64,000 nucleotides of DNA, taken from positions 124,001 to 188,000 of the forward strand of contig NZ_JABBFV010000003.1 in assembly GCF_012927105.1 (NCBI RefSeq), in the 5' to 3' direction. Under the pieces are notes generated by a model that made no database searches, had not been told where the DNA came from, and was given only the letters and a program-made list of their open reading frames with translations. Each line of letters begins with the position of its first letter. Within the stretch, counting starts at the first letter, position 1. The stretch comes from Sphingobium psychrophilum. GTDB lineage: Bacteria; Pseudomonadota; Alphaproteobacteria; Sphingomonadales; Sphingomonadaceae. Below, piece after piece: positions 1 to 8,198 of the stretch. Position numbers and translations under genes: made by a program.

Positions 1-12
1 CTGCCCCCAGCC

Positions 13-1200
13 ATGTCGTCTCATTCCCCCCAAATCGCAACGGCCCCAGCCAATGTCCGTGCCGACGCCCAAGCCTTATATATCCATTGGCCCTTTTGCG
101 TATCCAAATGTCCCTATTGCGATTTTAACAGTCATGTCCGCGACGGCGTGGACATCAATGCGTGGCGGGCTGCGCTGTTGGCCGACATGGCGTATGAGGC
201 GGCGCTGACCGCGGGCCGCCCCCTCTCCTCCATCTTCTTCGGCGGCGGCACGCCTTCGCTGATGCCGCCCGCGCTGGTCGAAACGCTGATCGGCGCGGCG
301 CAGGATCATTGGGGCTTCACCCCCGACATAGAGATCACGCTGGAGGCCAACCCAAATTCGGTCGAAGCGGCGCGCTTTGCCGATCTGGCCGCCGCCGGGG
401 TCAACCGCACCTCGCTCGGCCTTCAGGCGCTAGACATTGACGCGCTGCATTTCCTGGGCCGCGCCCATGACGTTACGGAGGGCCTGGCCGCGCTCGACAC
501 CGCGCAGGCCGTGTTCGACCGGGTGAGCTTCGACATCATCTATGCCCGCCCCGGCCAGAGCGAGGCGGACTGGCAGGCCGAACTGGCCCGCGCCTTGTCC
601 TTCGGCACCGGGCATCTCTCGCTCTATCAACTGACGATCGAACCGGGCACACGATTCGCCACATTGGTCGCGCAGGGCAAGCTGACGCCCGCCGACCCGG
701 ATCATGGCGCGACCCTGTATGAACTCACGCAAGCGATGACCGGCGCGGCCGGCATCCCCGCTTATGAGATCAGCAACCATGCCCGGCCAGGCCAGGAAAG
801 CCGCCATAACCTGACCTATTGGCGCTATGGCGACTATGCCGGGATCGGGCCGGGCGCGCATGGCCGCCGCGGCGGCATGGCGACGATGCGTCACAAGAAG
901 CCGGAAAACTGGATGGGCGCGGTCGACCGCAACGGCCATGGCGCGCAGAGCGAAGAGCCGCTGTCGGGCGAGGACCGGGCGCGCGAGGCGCTGCTGATGG
1001 GATTGCGGCTGGGCGAAGGCGTCGACCTCGCCCACATCGCCGCCGCGTCGGGGATCAAGGCCGACCGGCTGGTCGACGAACGGGCGATCGACCAACTCAC
1101 CGGCCTCGGCCTCATCCACCTGACCGGCAGCCGGTTGCAGGTGGCCCCGGCCGGCATGTTGCTGCTCGACGCCATCCTGCCCGAAGTGGTCGCGGTTTAG
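13..1200 (+). CDS. hemW: HemW-type radical SAM heme chaperone
   Basis: 395 aa. The iron-sulfur motif is C29-x3-C33-x2-C36 (FCVSKCPYC) without the extra cysteine two residues later that true coproporphyrinogen oxidase HemN carries, so the protein belongs with HemW, a cytoplasmic heme-binding chaperone of the radical SAM family. The glycine-rich SAM motif GGGTPS follows at 77-82. The C-terminal part has the usual HemN/HemW winged-helix region. The start at base 13 is the first ATG in the window and gives a normal family length, although about 20 N-terminal residues precede the conserved ALYIHWPFC core. The gene ends 15 bp from the convergent metalloprotease gene. Older annotations would call it a HemN-like oxidase; the missing cysteine argues against that. 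Confidence 0.93.
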   Translation: MSSHSPQIATAPANVRADAQALYIHWPFCVSKCPYCDFNSHVRDGVDINAWRAALLADMAYEAALTAGRPLSSIFFGGGTPSLMPPALVETLIGAAQDHWGFTPDIEITLEANPNSVEAARFADLAAAGVNRTSLGLQALDIDALHFLGRAHDVTEGLAALDTAQAVFDRVSFDIIYARPGQSEADWQAELARALSFGTGHLSLYQLTIEPGTRFATLVAQGKLTPADPDHGATLYELTQAMTGAAGIPAYEISNHARPGQESRHNLTYWRYGDYAGIGPGAHGRRGGMATMRHKKPENWMGAVDRNGHGAQSEEPLSGEDRAREALLMGLRLGEGVDLAHIAAASGIKADRLVDERAIDQLTGLGLIHLTGSRLQVAPAGMLLLDAILPEVVAV

Positions 1201-1215
1201 GGCGTCAGGTCGCCC

Positions 1216-2919
1216 TTAATTCCATTCCGCGCGAATCTCGGCGATCGACTGATCGATCTCGCGCAGCGCTTCCGCCCGATCGTCGGCAGGCATGGAACGG
1301 TTGGCGGCGATCTGCGCCCGTGCCGCGCGCAGGCCATTGAGCGCGGCGACATCGGCGGAGCGCGCCGCCACGTCCGCACGCGCGGCCTCGACATCGGCCC
1401 GACGTGCTGCAAGGTCGGCCTGGGCTGCGGCCTGCCGTGTTGCGCGGTCCGCTATTGCTGCCGCCTGGCGCGCATTGCGATCCGCCTGGGCAGCGGCGTA
1501 ACGCGCGGCCCGGTCGGCCTGCATCCCGGCCATGTCGGCGGAGCGCTGCGCCGTCCGCTCGATCCCGGCGCTACAGATGCGCACCCGGATATGGCGACGG
1601 CCATTGGCGTCCACGCGCTCGCGGCGGGTGGTGGCATCCTTGCCGCCGTCGCACCCTTCGCGCACATCGACCACCGGCACCATGCGGGCGATGTCCGCCT
1701 CGGTCGGGATACGGTGCGTTTCGACCCGACCGTCGGCATGGGTCACGGTTATCCGGCCCTTTTCATTGCGGACGACGGGTGGAGCGGGCGGCACGGGCGC
1801 CACCGGGGCGATCATGTCTGCGGCGGGGACTATCGGCGCGGTCGAAGCGACGGGCGCAGGCGACGGCCATGGATCGACAACCGCTTCGACGGCAGGCACC
1901 ACAGGCATGTCGGCCACCTCCGGCACGCTCGCCACGGCGGGCTGCGACACCAAGTCAGACAGTTTGGCGAAGTCGGCGCTTTCCATCTTGTCGGTGATCG
2001 CCGCCATCTGCTGCGCGGCGCGGCTGCCCGATGCGGTGAGCGCGAGGCCCGTGGCGGTGACGACCGCGACGGCGGCCATGCCCCAGCTGATACGCTGGAG
2101 CGAAACATCATGGTTGGACAGCATTTTCAGCCTCCCTTTAAGCGTCGTGATACGGGTGAGATGGCAGGCTCCGGCGAACTGCCGACCGCCCGCCGCCTTC
2201 AATATGGCGCGGCCATAGGCATGGGCCTGGTCGCGGCCGTAGAGTGAAAGGACGCGCGCGTCGCACGCGGTTTCCTGATCGGCGCGATAGGCGCGATAGG
2301 CCGCCCAGGCGACCGGATTGCACCAATGGACCGCCAGCAGCAGCAGCGCGATCATGTTGGCGGTCAGGTCGCCGCGTTCATGATGGGCGCGCTCATGGGC
2401 GATCGCCATATCCTGTTCCTGCGCGTCATAGCGCAGGGCGAAATCGGCGGGCAGCACGATGTACGGGCGCAAAACCCCGAAGGCGAGCGGCCCGGACGCA
2501 TGAGGGCTGGTGATCAGGCGGATGCGCCCCTCCTCCCCAATCGGCGTCGCGCCGTCCAGCATAAGACGGCGGAACCGCGCATAGCCCACGGCCTGCACGG
2601 CGAGGAAAGCGAGGAAGCCGATAAACCAGATGCCGATGCCGACCTCCAGCCAGGGGAAAGACGGCGTGGCCGTAGCGACCGATGCGGCGGGCACGACCGC
2701 CAACAGGTCCGGCAGGCCCGCCTGATCAACCGCGACATGCAGGGGCGAGGGATTAACGTCGCGCGGCAGCGTCGGCAGCAGCATCCGCGCCAGCGGCAGC
2801 ACCCAGAGCAGATAGGCCGCTCCCGCCCCCAGCCAGCGCGCCACCGGCCGTCGCAGCGCCATGACCAGCGCCATCAGCAAAGTGGTGGCGATCAGCGTTT
2901 CGGCCAGCCAGACGCTCAT
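1216..2919 (-). CDS. BlaR1/MecR1-like M56 membrane metalloprotease with hendecad-repeat C-terminus
   Basis: 567 aa. Membrane segments lie near residues 5-25, 33-52 and 95-112, followed by a cytoplasmic zinc protease domain with HERAH (175-179) as the HExxH site and a downstream acidic/Cys motif QETACDARV, all typical of family M56. BlaR1 proteins normally end in a penicillin-binding sensor domain, which is absent here. Instead there is a Pro/Ala-rich linker (about 330-385), a small domain containing two cysteines, and five consecutive 11-residue repeats (470-524, e.g. RAARYAAAQAD, RNARQAAAIAD, RATRQAAAQAD) that should form a long helix or coiled coil. It overlaps the blaI-like gene by 4 bp (ATGA), so both are co-transcribed. 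The likely role is signal-dependent cleavage of that repressor; the signal is unknown. Confidence 0.85.
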   Translation of the reverse strand: MSVWLAETLIATTLLMALVMALRRPVARWLGAGAAYLLWVLPLARMLLPTLPRDVNPSPLHVAVDQAGLPDLLAVVPAASVATATPSFPWLEVGIGIWFIGFLAFLAVQAVGYARFRRLMLDGATPIGEEGRIRLITSPHASGPLAFGVLRPYIVLPADFALRYDAQEQDMAIAHERAHHERGDLTANMIALLLLAVHWCNPVAWAAYRAYRADQETACDARVLSLYGRDQAHAYGRAILKAAGGRQFAGACHLTRITTLKGRLKMLSNHDVSLQRISWGMAAVAVVTATGLALTASGSRAAQQMAAITDKMESADFAKLSDLVSQPAVASVPEVADMPVVPAVEAVVDPWPSPAPVASTAPIVPAADMIAPVAPVPPAPPVVRNEKGRITVTHADGRVETHRIPTEADIARMVPVVDVREGCDGGKDATTRRERVDANGRRHIRVRICSAGIERTAQRSADMAGMQADRAARYAAAQADRNARQAAAIADRATRQAAAQADLAARRADVEAARADVAARSADVAALNGLRAARAQIAANRSMPADDRAEALREIDQSIAEIRAEWN

Positions 2920-3284
2920 GATTTCAACCCCTTCAGGATGGCCTCAAGCTCGGCGATATCGTCCGCCGTCAATTGATCCTGTTGCGCCAACTGGGCGACC
3001 AGCGGCGACACCCGCCCACCGAACAGCCGGTTCACCAGCCGCCCGGACTCGCCCGCGACATAATCGTCGCGCGCCACCATCGGGCGGTAGAGAAAGCGGC
3101 GACCATCCTGGTCGGCGGCGATGATATCCTTCGCCATCAGCCGCGACAGCAAGGTCTTGACGGTCTGGAGGCTCCAGCCGCGGTCGGCGGCGACCCGATC
3201 GGATACGTCATTGGCGGTCTGCGGCGCGGTTTCCCACAAAGCCTCCATCACCACCAGTTCCGCTTCGCTGATCTTTTCGGTCAC
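2916..3284 (-). CDS. BlaI/MecI/CopY-family transcriptional repressor
   Basis: 122 aa, the usual length of the Penicillinase_R family. The N-terminal winged helix is clear (ISEAELVVMEALWE... then WSLQTVKTLLSRLMAK as the recognition region), and the C-terminal dimerisation helices follow. In this family the paired M56 protease cleaves the repressor to derepress the operon. The gene is first in a two-gene operon with the protease, and two inverted-repeat operators lie 30-65 bp upstream, consistent with autoregulation. No beta-lactamase gene is adjacent in this window, so the regulon is not known and beta-lactam sensing should not be assumed. Confidence 0.92.
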   Translation of the reverse strand: MTEKISEAELVVMEALWETAPQTANDVSDRVAADRGWSLQTVKTLLSRLMAKDIIAADQDGRRFLYRPMVARDDYVAGESGRLVNRLFGGRVSPLVAQLAQQDQLTADDIAELEAILKGLKS

Positions 3285-3313
3285 TTCGCTTCACCCGACT
3301 CGCATATTTAACA

Positions 3314-3351
3314 ACCACAGATGTAGTCGCATCGATTACGGATGTAGTCAA
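3314..3351 (-). promoter_or_regulatory. Tandem BlaI-type operators overlapping the blaI promoter
   Basis: On the minus strand two copies of ACTACA-N2-(TGTGGT / CGTAAT) occur, at 3314-3327 (5 of 6 arm pairs match) and 3335-3348 (4 of 6). Their starts are 21 bp apart, two helical turns. The ACTACA-N2-TGTAGT pattern is close to known BlaI/MecI operators. A candidate -35 box TTGACT (3351 to 3346) sits in the upstream copy and a weak -10 region falls in the downstream copy 17 bp later, so bound repressor would cover the promoter. Confidence 0.65.
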
Positions 3352-3673
3352 TAGCCATTCGCAGTGGGCGAAACGTGGCCCTCCGCTTTGAAAAGAGCCG
3401 ATATGTCGGAAATTTTGACAGAGCGGGTGAAGGCGGTTGAAGCGTTAACCTTTGGAACCCGCACTCTCCCGCAATCGCGTCATTTTGGCATGGCCTTTGC
3501 GACCTTAGTCGCGTTCCCACCGTTTACCTATCGGGGGATGCAGGCCGTATCCGCTAGCATCCCCCACCCGGTGGCGATTTGCCATTCATCCCCGCTATGA
3601 TCGCGATACGACCAGGTGCGGCCAGTGTTGAGTGGCCGGTCTTTGGGACCGACAAGTGGCTTCACTACTGTCA

Positions 3674-3776
3674 CCCCCGCGAAGGCTGGGGTCTCAGGCG
3701 ACGGCGCACTACGCTCGAATAAGTGCTAAGTTCAACCGCTGCGTGCCCCAGCACGAGACCCTAGCCTTCGCTGGGG
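3674..3776. repeat. REP-like inverted repeat (CCCCGCGAAGGCTGGGG family)
   Basis: Two arms, CCCCGCGAAGGCTGGGGTCTC at the left and GAGACCCTAGCCTTCGCTGGGG at the right, are inverted and nearly complementary around an approximately 60-bp centre. Each arm is also weakly self-complementary. The same family occurs at 13482-13547 and 53209-53270. The rest of the 3352-3849 gap between the operator and the grxD terminator shows no supportable gene. Confidence 0.75.
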
Positions 3777-3843
3777 CTACGGGATTCGCCTTTAGCGTGT
3801 AACTTTGCGCAAAGCCGACGGTTTAGTCCCATCCAAACCAAAC

Positions 3844-3874
3844 AAAAAAAGGCGGCCCGAACCCGAACCGCCCT
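3844..3874 (-). terminator. Rho-independent terminator after grxD
   Basis: Read on the minus strand, a GGCGG/CCGCC stem with a loop of about 12 bases is followed by seven T residues (the A run at 3844-3850). It lies 28 bp past the grxD stop codon. Confidence 0.7.
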
Positions 3875-3901
3875 TCTCAAACCCGCAAAACCGGACCCCG
3901 C

Positions 3902-4237
3902 TCAGCCCGCAGCGGCGGCGACGCCCTGGTCGGTCATCAGCTGCTCTAGCTCGCCCGCTTCATACATTTCCATCATGATGTCGCTGCCGCCGACGAATTC
4001 GCCCTTCACATAAAGCTGAGGGATGGTCGGCCAGTCCGAAAAGGCCTTGATGCCCTGGCGCACACCCTGGTCCTGCAACACGTCGACCGTGTCATAGGCG
4101 ACGCCCAGATGCTCCAGAATCGCGATGGCGCGGCTGGAAAAGCCGCATTGCGGGAAAAGCGGCGTGCCCTTCATGAACAGCACCACGTCATGGGCGCCCA
4201 CAAGTTCGGCAATCCGCTGATGCACGGCGTCGGTCAT
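3902..4237 (-). CDS. grxD: Grx4-family monothiol glutaredoxin
   Basis: 111 aa. The monothiol active site CGFS is at 31-34 (PQCGFSSRA), preceded by the family signature LFMKGTP and followed by the glutathione-binding WPTIPQLY and GGSDI motifs. Such proteins carry [2Fe-2S] clusters and partner with BolA proteins in iron-sulfur cluster trafficking. An in-frame start 45 bp further upstream is possible, but MTDAVHQRI matches the family N-terminus. The bolA-like gene lies just upstream on the same strand, 58 bp away, so the pair is probably co-transcribed, as in many alphaproteobacteria. Confidence 0.95.
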   Translation of the reverse strand: MTDAVHQRIAELVGAHDVVLFMKGTPLFPQCGFSSRAIAILEHLGVAYDTVDVLQDQGVRQGIKAFSDWPTIPQLYVKGEFVGGSDIMMEMYEAGELEQLMTDQGVAAAAG

Positions 4238-4295
4238 GTCTAAAGGTCCAGTCCTGTCTGGCGCTCCGCCTGCGGAGCGCAAATCTATCGAACGA

Positions 4296-4529
4296 CTAAT
4301 TGGGAACGGCGGTGGTCAGTTGCAAGGCGTGCAGCACGCCCCCCATACGTCCGCCCAGCGCAGCATAGACGGCGCGCTGCTGCGCGACCCGGCTCATGCC
4401 CCGGAAACTTTCCGCCACGACCTTCGCGGCATAATGATCGCCGTCTCCGGCCAGGTCGGTAATCTCGACCTGCGCATCGGGAATGGCGGAGCGGATCATG
4501 TCGGCAATATCGTCGGCGGCCATCGGCAT
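4296..4529 (-). CDS. BolA/IbaG-family protein
   Basis: 77 aa, class II KH-like fold of the BolA family. The conserved core VEITDLAGDGDHYAAKVV, then F-x-G-M-S-R-V-x-Q-Q-R-x-V-Y and the terminal HALQL segment are all recognisable. BolA proteins form [2Fe-2S]-bridged heterodimers with monothiol glutaredoxins, and the adjacent grxD supports that role. The first and second methionines are only two codons apart, so the exact start is uncertain. The stop of the ATPase zeta-subunit gene lies 11 bp upstream, so the three genes form one transcription unit. Confidence 0.92.
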   Translation of the reverse strand: MPMAADDIADMIRSAIPDAQVEITDLAGDGDHYAAKVVAESFRGMSRVAQQRAVYAALGGRMGGVLHALQLTTAVPN

Positions 4530-4540
4530 GGTGCGCTGCC

Positions 4541-4864
4541 TTACTGCGCTTCGATGAACATGCGACGGGCGACCACCGCCTGCTCATCCAGCGCGGCGCG
4601 CACGCCAGGCTCGTCAATGTCGATTCCGGCCGACGTCATGTCGCCCACCAGCTTGCGGATGACGTCCTCGTCGCCCGCTTCCTCGAAATCGGCCTGCACC
4701 ACCGCCTTGGCATAGGCGTCGGTTTCTTCGGGGGTCAGGCCCATCTTCACCGCCGCCCATTCGCCCAGCAGGCGGTTGCGGCGCGCCTGGATGCGGAACT
4801 GCAACTCCTGGTCGTTGGCGAACATATTTTCGAACGCCCGTTCGCGATCGTCAAAGGTGGTCAT
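4541..4864 (-). CDS. DUF1476 protein, F1F0-ATPase inhibitor zeta subunit
   Basis: 107 aa. The N-terminus MTTFDDRERAFENMFAND with F-x-x-Q-A-R-R-N-R-L-L-G-x-W-A is diagnostic of DUF1476. The Paracoccus member is the zeta subunit that inhibits ATP hydrolysis by F1F0-ATP synthase. The family is essentially restricted to alphaproteobacteria, which supports the taxonomic call. The protein is predicted cytoplasmic and mostly helical. In this window it lies upstream of bolA and grxD and 57 bp downstream of leuD, all on the minus strand. Confidence 0.9.
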   Translation of the reverse strand: MTTFDDRERAFENMFANDQELQFRIQARRNRLLGEWAAVKMGLTPEETDAYAKAVVQADFEEAGDEDVIRKLVGDMTSAGIDIDEPGVRAALDEQAVVARRMFIEAQ

Positions 4865-4921
4865 GCGTCAAAGCCCCGTTGAAATGCCGTCTGGTTACGA
4901 AAGATAGGCAGAAGCGCGTCG

Positions 4922-5533
4922 TTACGCAACGGCTGCGGGCACGATCCACGGGCGATCCTGCGCCTGCTTCGCCTCATAGCCACCTATCATATCCGACTGG
5001 TCCAGCGTCAGGCCGATCTCGTCCAGCCCGCCCAGCAGGCAATGTTTGCGGAACGGATCGATCTCGAACGTGAAGCGATCCTGAAACTGGGTGGTGACGG
5101 TCTGCGATTCCAGATCGATATGGATCGGATCGGGCGTCCCGTTCACGCCTTGGGCCACTTCCATCAAGCGATCCACCGCGTCCTGCGGCAGCACCACGGT
5201 CAATATCCCGTTCTTGAAGGCGTTGCCGGAGAAAATGTCGGAGAAGCTGGGTGCGATCACCACCTTGATGCCCATGTCGCCCAGCGCCCAGGCGGCATGT
5301 TCGCGGCTGGACCCGCAGCCGAAATTGTCACCCGCAATCAGGATCGGGCTGCCGGTATAAGCGGGATCGTCAAAGACGTTGCCCGGTTCCTTGCGCAACA
5401 CCTCGAACGCGCCGCGCCCCAGCCCGTTGCGCGAAATCGTCTTGAGCCAATGCGCCGGGATGACGATGTCGGTGTCGACATTCTTCATCCCGAACGGATA
5501 GGCCCGGCCGTCGACAGTCGTCAGCTTGTCCAT
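4922..5533 (-). CDS. leuD: 3-isopropylmalate dehydratase small subunit
   Basis: 203 aa, normal length. It forms the swivel domain of isopropylmalate isomerase, which together with LeuC converts 2-isopropylmalate to 3-isopropylmalate in leucine synthesis. Visible motifs are [14 protein letters not shown] near the N-terminus and [17 protein letters not shown], the conserved substrate-specificity segment. The start codon overlaps the stop of a tiny upstream gene (TGATG), which itself overlaps the leuC stop, so leuC, the tiny gene and leuD appear translationally coupled. Confidence 0.96.
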   Translation of the reverse strand: MDKLTTVDGRAYPFGMKNVDTDIVIPAHWLKTISRNGLGRGAFEVLRKEPGNVFDDPAYTGSPILIAGDNFGCGSSREHAAWALGDMGIKVVIAPSFSDIFSGNAFKNGILTVVLPQDAVDRLMEVAQGVNGTPDPIHIDLESQTVTTQFQDRFTFEIDPFRKHCLLGGLDEIGLTLDQSDMIGGYEAKQAQDRPWIVPAAVA

Positions 5534-5646
5534 CAGTGAACTTTCTTCGCCTCAGCGGCCGATATGTCTTCGGCGCGGCCAAGGGTCGCGGCCATCGCCG
5601 CGCTGGCCAGCGCGCCCAACGTCAGCAGCCAGAAAATCTTCTTCAC
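5533..5646 (-). CDS. 37-aa putative exported or membrane microprotein between leuC and leuD
   Basis: A short frame read on the minus strand: GTG start overlapping the leuC stop (GTGA), 37 codons, TGA stop overlapping the leuD start (TGATG). The product begins [20 protein letters not shown], a positively charged start followed by a hydrophobic segment resembling a signal peptide with an AMA cleavage site, and ends in a charged tail [13 protein letters not shown]. The perfect double overlap, exactly filling the leuC-leuD gap, is the main argument that it is translated. I do not recognise a family. It could instead be a coupling device between the two enzyme genes. Confidence 0.6.
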   Translation of the reverse strand: MKKIFWLLTLGALASAAMAATLGRAEDISAAEAKKVH

Positions 5647-7094
5647 AGCATCACACCCTCTTTGTTATGCAGCAATTCGCGGACATCGGTCAGCCGACCG
5701 GTGATGGCCGCCGCCGCCGCCATGGCGGGCGACACCAGATGGGTGCGCGCGCCCGGTCCCTGACGGCCCATGAAATTGCGGTTGCTGGTCGATGCGCAGC
5801 GTTCCCCCGCGGGCACCTTGTCCGGGTTCATGCCCAGGCACGCCGAACAGCCCGGCTCGCGCCATTCGAACCCGGCGTCGAGGAAGACGCGATCCAGCCC
5901 TTCTTCCTCCGCCTGGCGCTTGACCAGGCCGGAACCGGGCACGACCATCGCATGCTTGATGCCCGGCGCGATATGGCGGCCTTTCAACAGCGCGGCGGCG
6001 GCGCGCAGATCCTCGATCCGGCTGTTGGTGCAACTGCCGATGAAGATATGTTCGATGGCGACGTCCGCCATTTTCTGCCCAGCCGTCAGCCCCATATAGT
6101 CGAGCGACTTCTGCGCCGCCGCCTGCTTGGACGGGTCAGCGAAGCTCAGCGGATCGGGCACCACGCCAGTCACGGCGACGACGTCCTCCGGGCTGGTGCC
6201 CCAGGTGACGTTGGGCACGATGTCCGCGGCGTCGATCACCACGGTCTTGTCGAAGACCGCACCCTCGTCCGTATGCAACGTTCGCCAATAAGCGACCGCC
6301 GCATCGAAATCCGCACCTTTGGGGGCCATCGGACGGCCCTCAATATAGGCGAAGGTCTTTTCATCCGGCGCGAACAGCCCCGACCGCGCGCCCGCTTCGA
6401 TCGACATGTTGGCGACGGTCAGCCGCCCCTCGATCGACATATCGCGGAACACAGATCCGCAATATTCCATGACATAGCCGGTGCCGCCCGCCGTGCCGAT
6501 CGTGCCGCAGATCGCCAGCGCGACATCCTTGGCCGTGACGCCGGGCGCCAGTGCGCCTTCGACCACGACGGCCATCGTCTTGGATTGCTTGAGCAGCAGC
6601 GTTTGGGTGGCCAGCACATGCTCGACTTCAGACGTACCGATACCAAAGGCCAGCGCGCCCAGCGCGCCATGCGAGGACGTATGACTGTCGCCGCAGACCA
6701 GCGTGGTGCCCGGCAGGGTGAAGCCCTGTTCCGGGCCGACGACATGGACGATGCCCTGTTCCACATCCGCGTCGCCGATCAGGCGCACGCCAAATTCCGG
6801 CGCATTGCGCTCCAGCGCTTCGAGCTGCTGCGCGCTTTCGGGATCGGCGATCGGGATGCGCTTGCCATCCGCGTCGCGGCGCGGCGTGGTGGGCAGATTA
6901 TGGTCCGGCACCGCCAGCGTCAGATCGGGCCGGCGCACTTTGCGGCCGGCAAGGCGTAGCCCCTCGAACGCCTGCGGGCTCGTCACTTCATGGACGAGAT
7001 GGCGGTCGATATAGATGAGGCAGGTGCCATCGGGACGCCGTTCGACAACGTGCGCGTCCCAGATCTTTTCGTAGAGGGTGCGTGGTTTAACCAT
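5643..7094 (-). CDS. leuC: 3-isopropylmalate dehydratase large subunit
   Basis: 483 aa. This aconitase-family protein carries the [4Fe-4S] cluster of isopropylmalate isomerase. Recognisable segments are [12 protein letters not shown] at the N-terminus, [37 protein letters not shown] with a cluster cysteine, and the C-terminal [12 protein letters not shown] with the remaining cluster cysteines. The chosen ATG has a good ribosome site (GGTGAGGA) just upstream; a GTG three codons earlier is possible. It acts with LeuD encoded downstream; leuB is not in this window. Confidence 0.96.
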   Translation of the reverse strand: MVKPRTLYEKIWDAHVVERRPDGTCLIYIDRHLVHEVTSPQAFEGLRLAGRKVRRPDLTLAVPDHNLPTTPRRDADGKRIPIADPESAQQLEALERNAPEFGVRLIGDADVEQGIVHVVGPEQGFTLPGTTLVCGDSHTSSHGALGALAFGIGTSEVEHVLATQTLLLKQSKTMAVVVEGALAPGVTAKDVALAICGTIGTAGGTGYVMEYCGSVFRDMSIEGRLTVANMSIEAGARSGLFAPDEKTFAYIEGRPMAPKGADFDAAVAYWRTLHTDEGAVFDKTVVIDAADIVPNVTWGTSPEDVVAVTGVVPDPLSFADPSKQAAAQKSLDYMGLTAGQKMADVAIEHIFIGSCTNSRIEDLRAAAALLKGRHIAPGIKHAMVVPGSGLVKRQAEEEGLDRVFLDAGFEWREPGCSACLGMNPDKVPAGERCASTSNRNFMGRQGPGARTHLVSPAMAAAAAITGRLTDVRELLHNKEGVML

Positions 7095-7199
7095 AGTCCT
7101 CACCCCCTAGACCCGCAGGACCGATCGGGAAAGGGGGTGAGCGACCGAAATACCCTGTTTTGCCGCCAGGCGGGCAAGAATGTTACAGTGCGCGCCAAG

Positions 7200-7898
7200 T
7201 TACACCGCGCGATAGTCCGCGATGATCTTCCCCGCCGCGCCCATCTCCGCCTCATGGCTGTCCTCGCGCCATGTTTCCGCCAGCGCCGCTTCCTCCCACC
7301 GCAGCATGGCGGGATGGGCCAGCATATGATCGACCCAGGCCTGTGCGTGCGGGCCGACATCCAGCCCATAGGTGCGCACCCGGAACGCCACCGGCGCGTA
7401 GAAGGCGTCGATCGCGGTGAAGACGCTACCGGCCAGGAAAGGGCCGCCGAACCGGTCCAGCCCCTGCTCCCACAATTCGCGCAGGCGGGCGATATCCCGG
7501 CCCAGCGCGGGCGAATGGATATGCGGCTCGACGCGCACGCCGACATTCATGGTGCAGTCGTTGCGCAAGGTCGCAAAACCGCTGTGCATTTCCGCGGTCG
7601 CGCATTGGGCGAAGGCGCGCGCAGCCTCGTCCGCCGGCCAGACGCCGGGATGGCGATCGGCGAGATAGAGGATGATGCCGAGCGAATCCCAGACTGTGCG
7701 CTGTTCCCCATTGGTCCCATCGATCAGCGCGGGCACCTGCCCGGTCGGTGAAAAACTGCGGAAGGCGGCATAGTTGGTGGCGGATGCGAACGGTTCGACC
7801 CGGTCCTCGAACGCGATGCCCAGGGCCGTCATCAGCACCCAGGGGCGCAGCGACCAGCTGCTGTAATTGCGATTGGCGGTGATGAGCGTGTAGGCCAT
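7200..7898 (-). CDS. Glutathione S-transferase family protein
   Basis: 232 aa. An N-terminal thioredoxin-fold domain has the start YTLITANRNYSSWSLRPW with the serine-rich substrate site, then the glutathione-binding TGQVPALID and the SLGIILYLADRHP segment. The C-terminal half is the all-helical GST domain. A strong ribosome site (GGGAGGAACC) precedes the ATG. The substrate cannot be read from the sequence. The gene is 105 bp upstream of leuC in the same direction, with no clear terminator between them. Confidence 0.9.
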   Translation of the reverse strand: MAYTLITANRNYSSWSLRPWVLMTALGIAFEDRVEPFASATNYAAFRSFSPTGQVPALIDGTNGEQRTVWDSLGIILYLADRHPGVWPADEAARAFAQCATAEMHSGFATLRNDCTMNVGVRVEPHIHSPALGRDIARLRELWEQGLDRFGGPFLAGSVFTAIDAFYAPVAFRVRTYGLDVGPHAQAWVDHMLAHPAMLRWEEAALAETWREDSHEAEMGAAGKIIADYRAV

Positions 7899-8010
7899 GC
7901 GGTTCCTCCCTGTGCAAGGTGCGCGCGCTTTAGCGTATCGGGTAGCGGCGAAACAGCCGCAACGATCTGGGCAGCTTACAAGCTGGGCTTATCGATCAGC
8001 CCCCCCTCAC

Positions 8011-8114
8011 CCGTTCGCTTCGAGCGTAGTCGAGAAGCGTGTGGCACGGCATGTCCGCCCGATTTCCGAAAGCCCCGGCCCTCGCCGTTTCTCGACCACG
8101 CTCGAAACGAACGG
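8011..8114. repeat. REP-like inverted repeat (CCGTTCGCTTCGAGC family)
   Basis: Arms CCGTTCGCTTCGAGCGTAGT and, inverted at the far end, CTCGACCACGCTCGAAACGAACGG bound a centre of about 50 bp. It is closely related to the element at 18997-19062. It fills most of the 7899-8198 gap before the DUF885 gene; nothing else was recognised there. Confidence 0.75.
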
Positions 8115-8198
8115 ATGTGGTTGGCCTAGCCAAGCCCTTCTCATCACGGCACAAGGCGTCATCGCGGGCGGTGCCCCCTTGCCGCCCCTCCCTGATCC

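Noticed and set aside
3364..3600. A 78-codon frame divergent from the blaI-like gene, with TTGACA inside
   Set aside because: No -10 box at the right spacing, no ribosome site and no family resemblance.
5526..6959. A 477-codon open frame on the plus strand
   Set aside because: Antisense to leuC, with shadow-type Arg/His-rich composition; leuC is certain.
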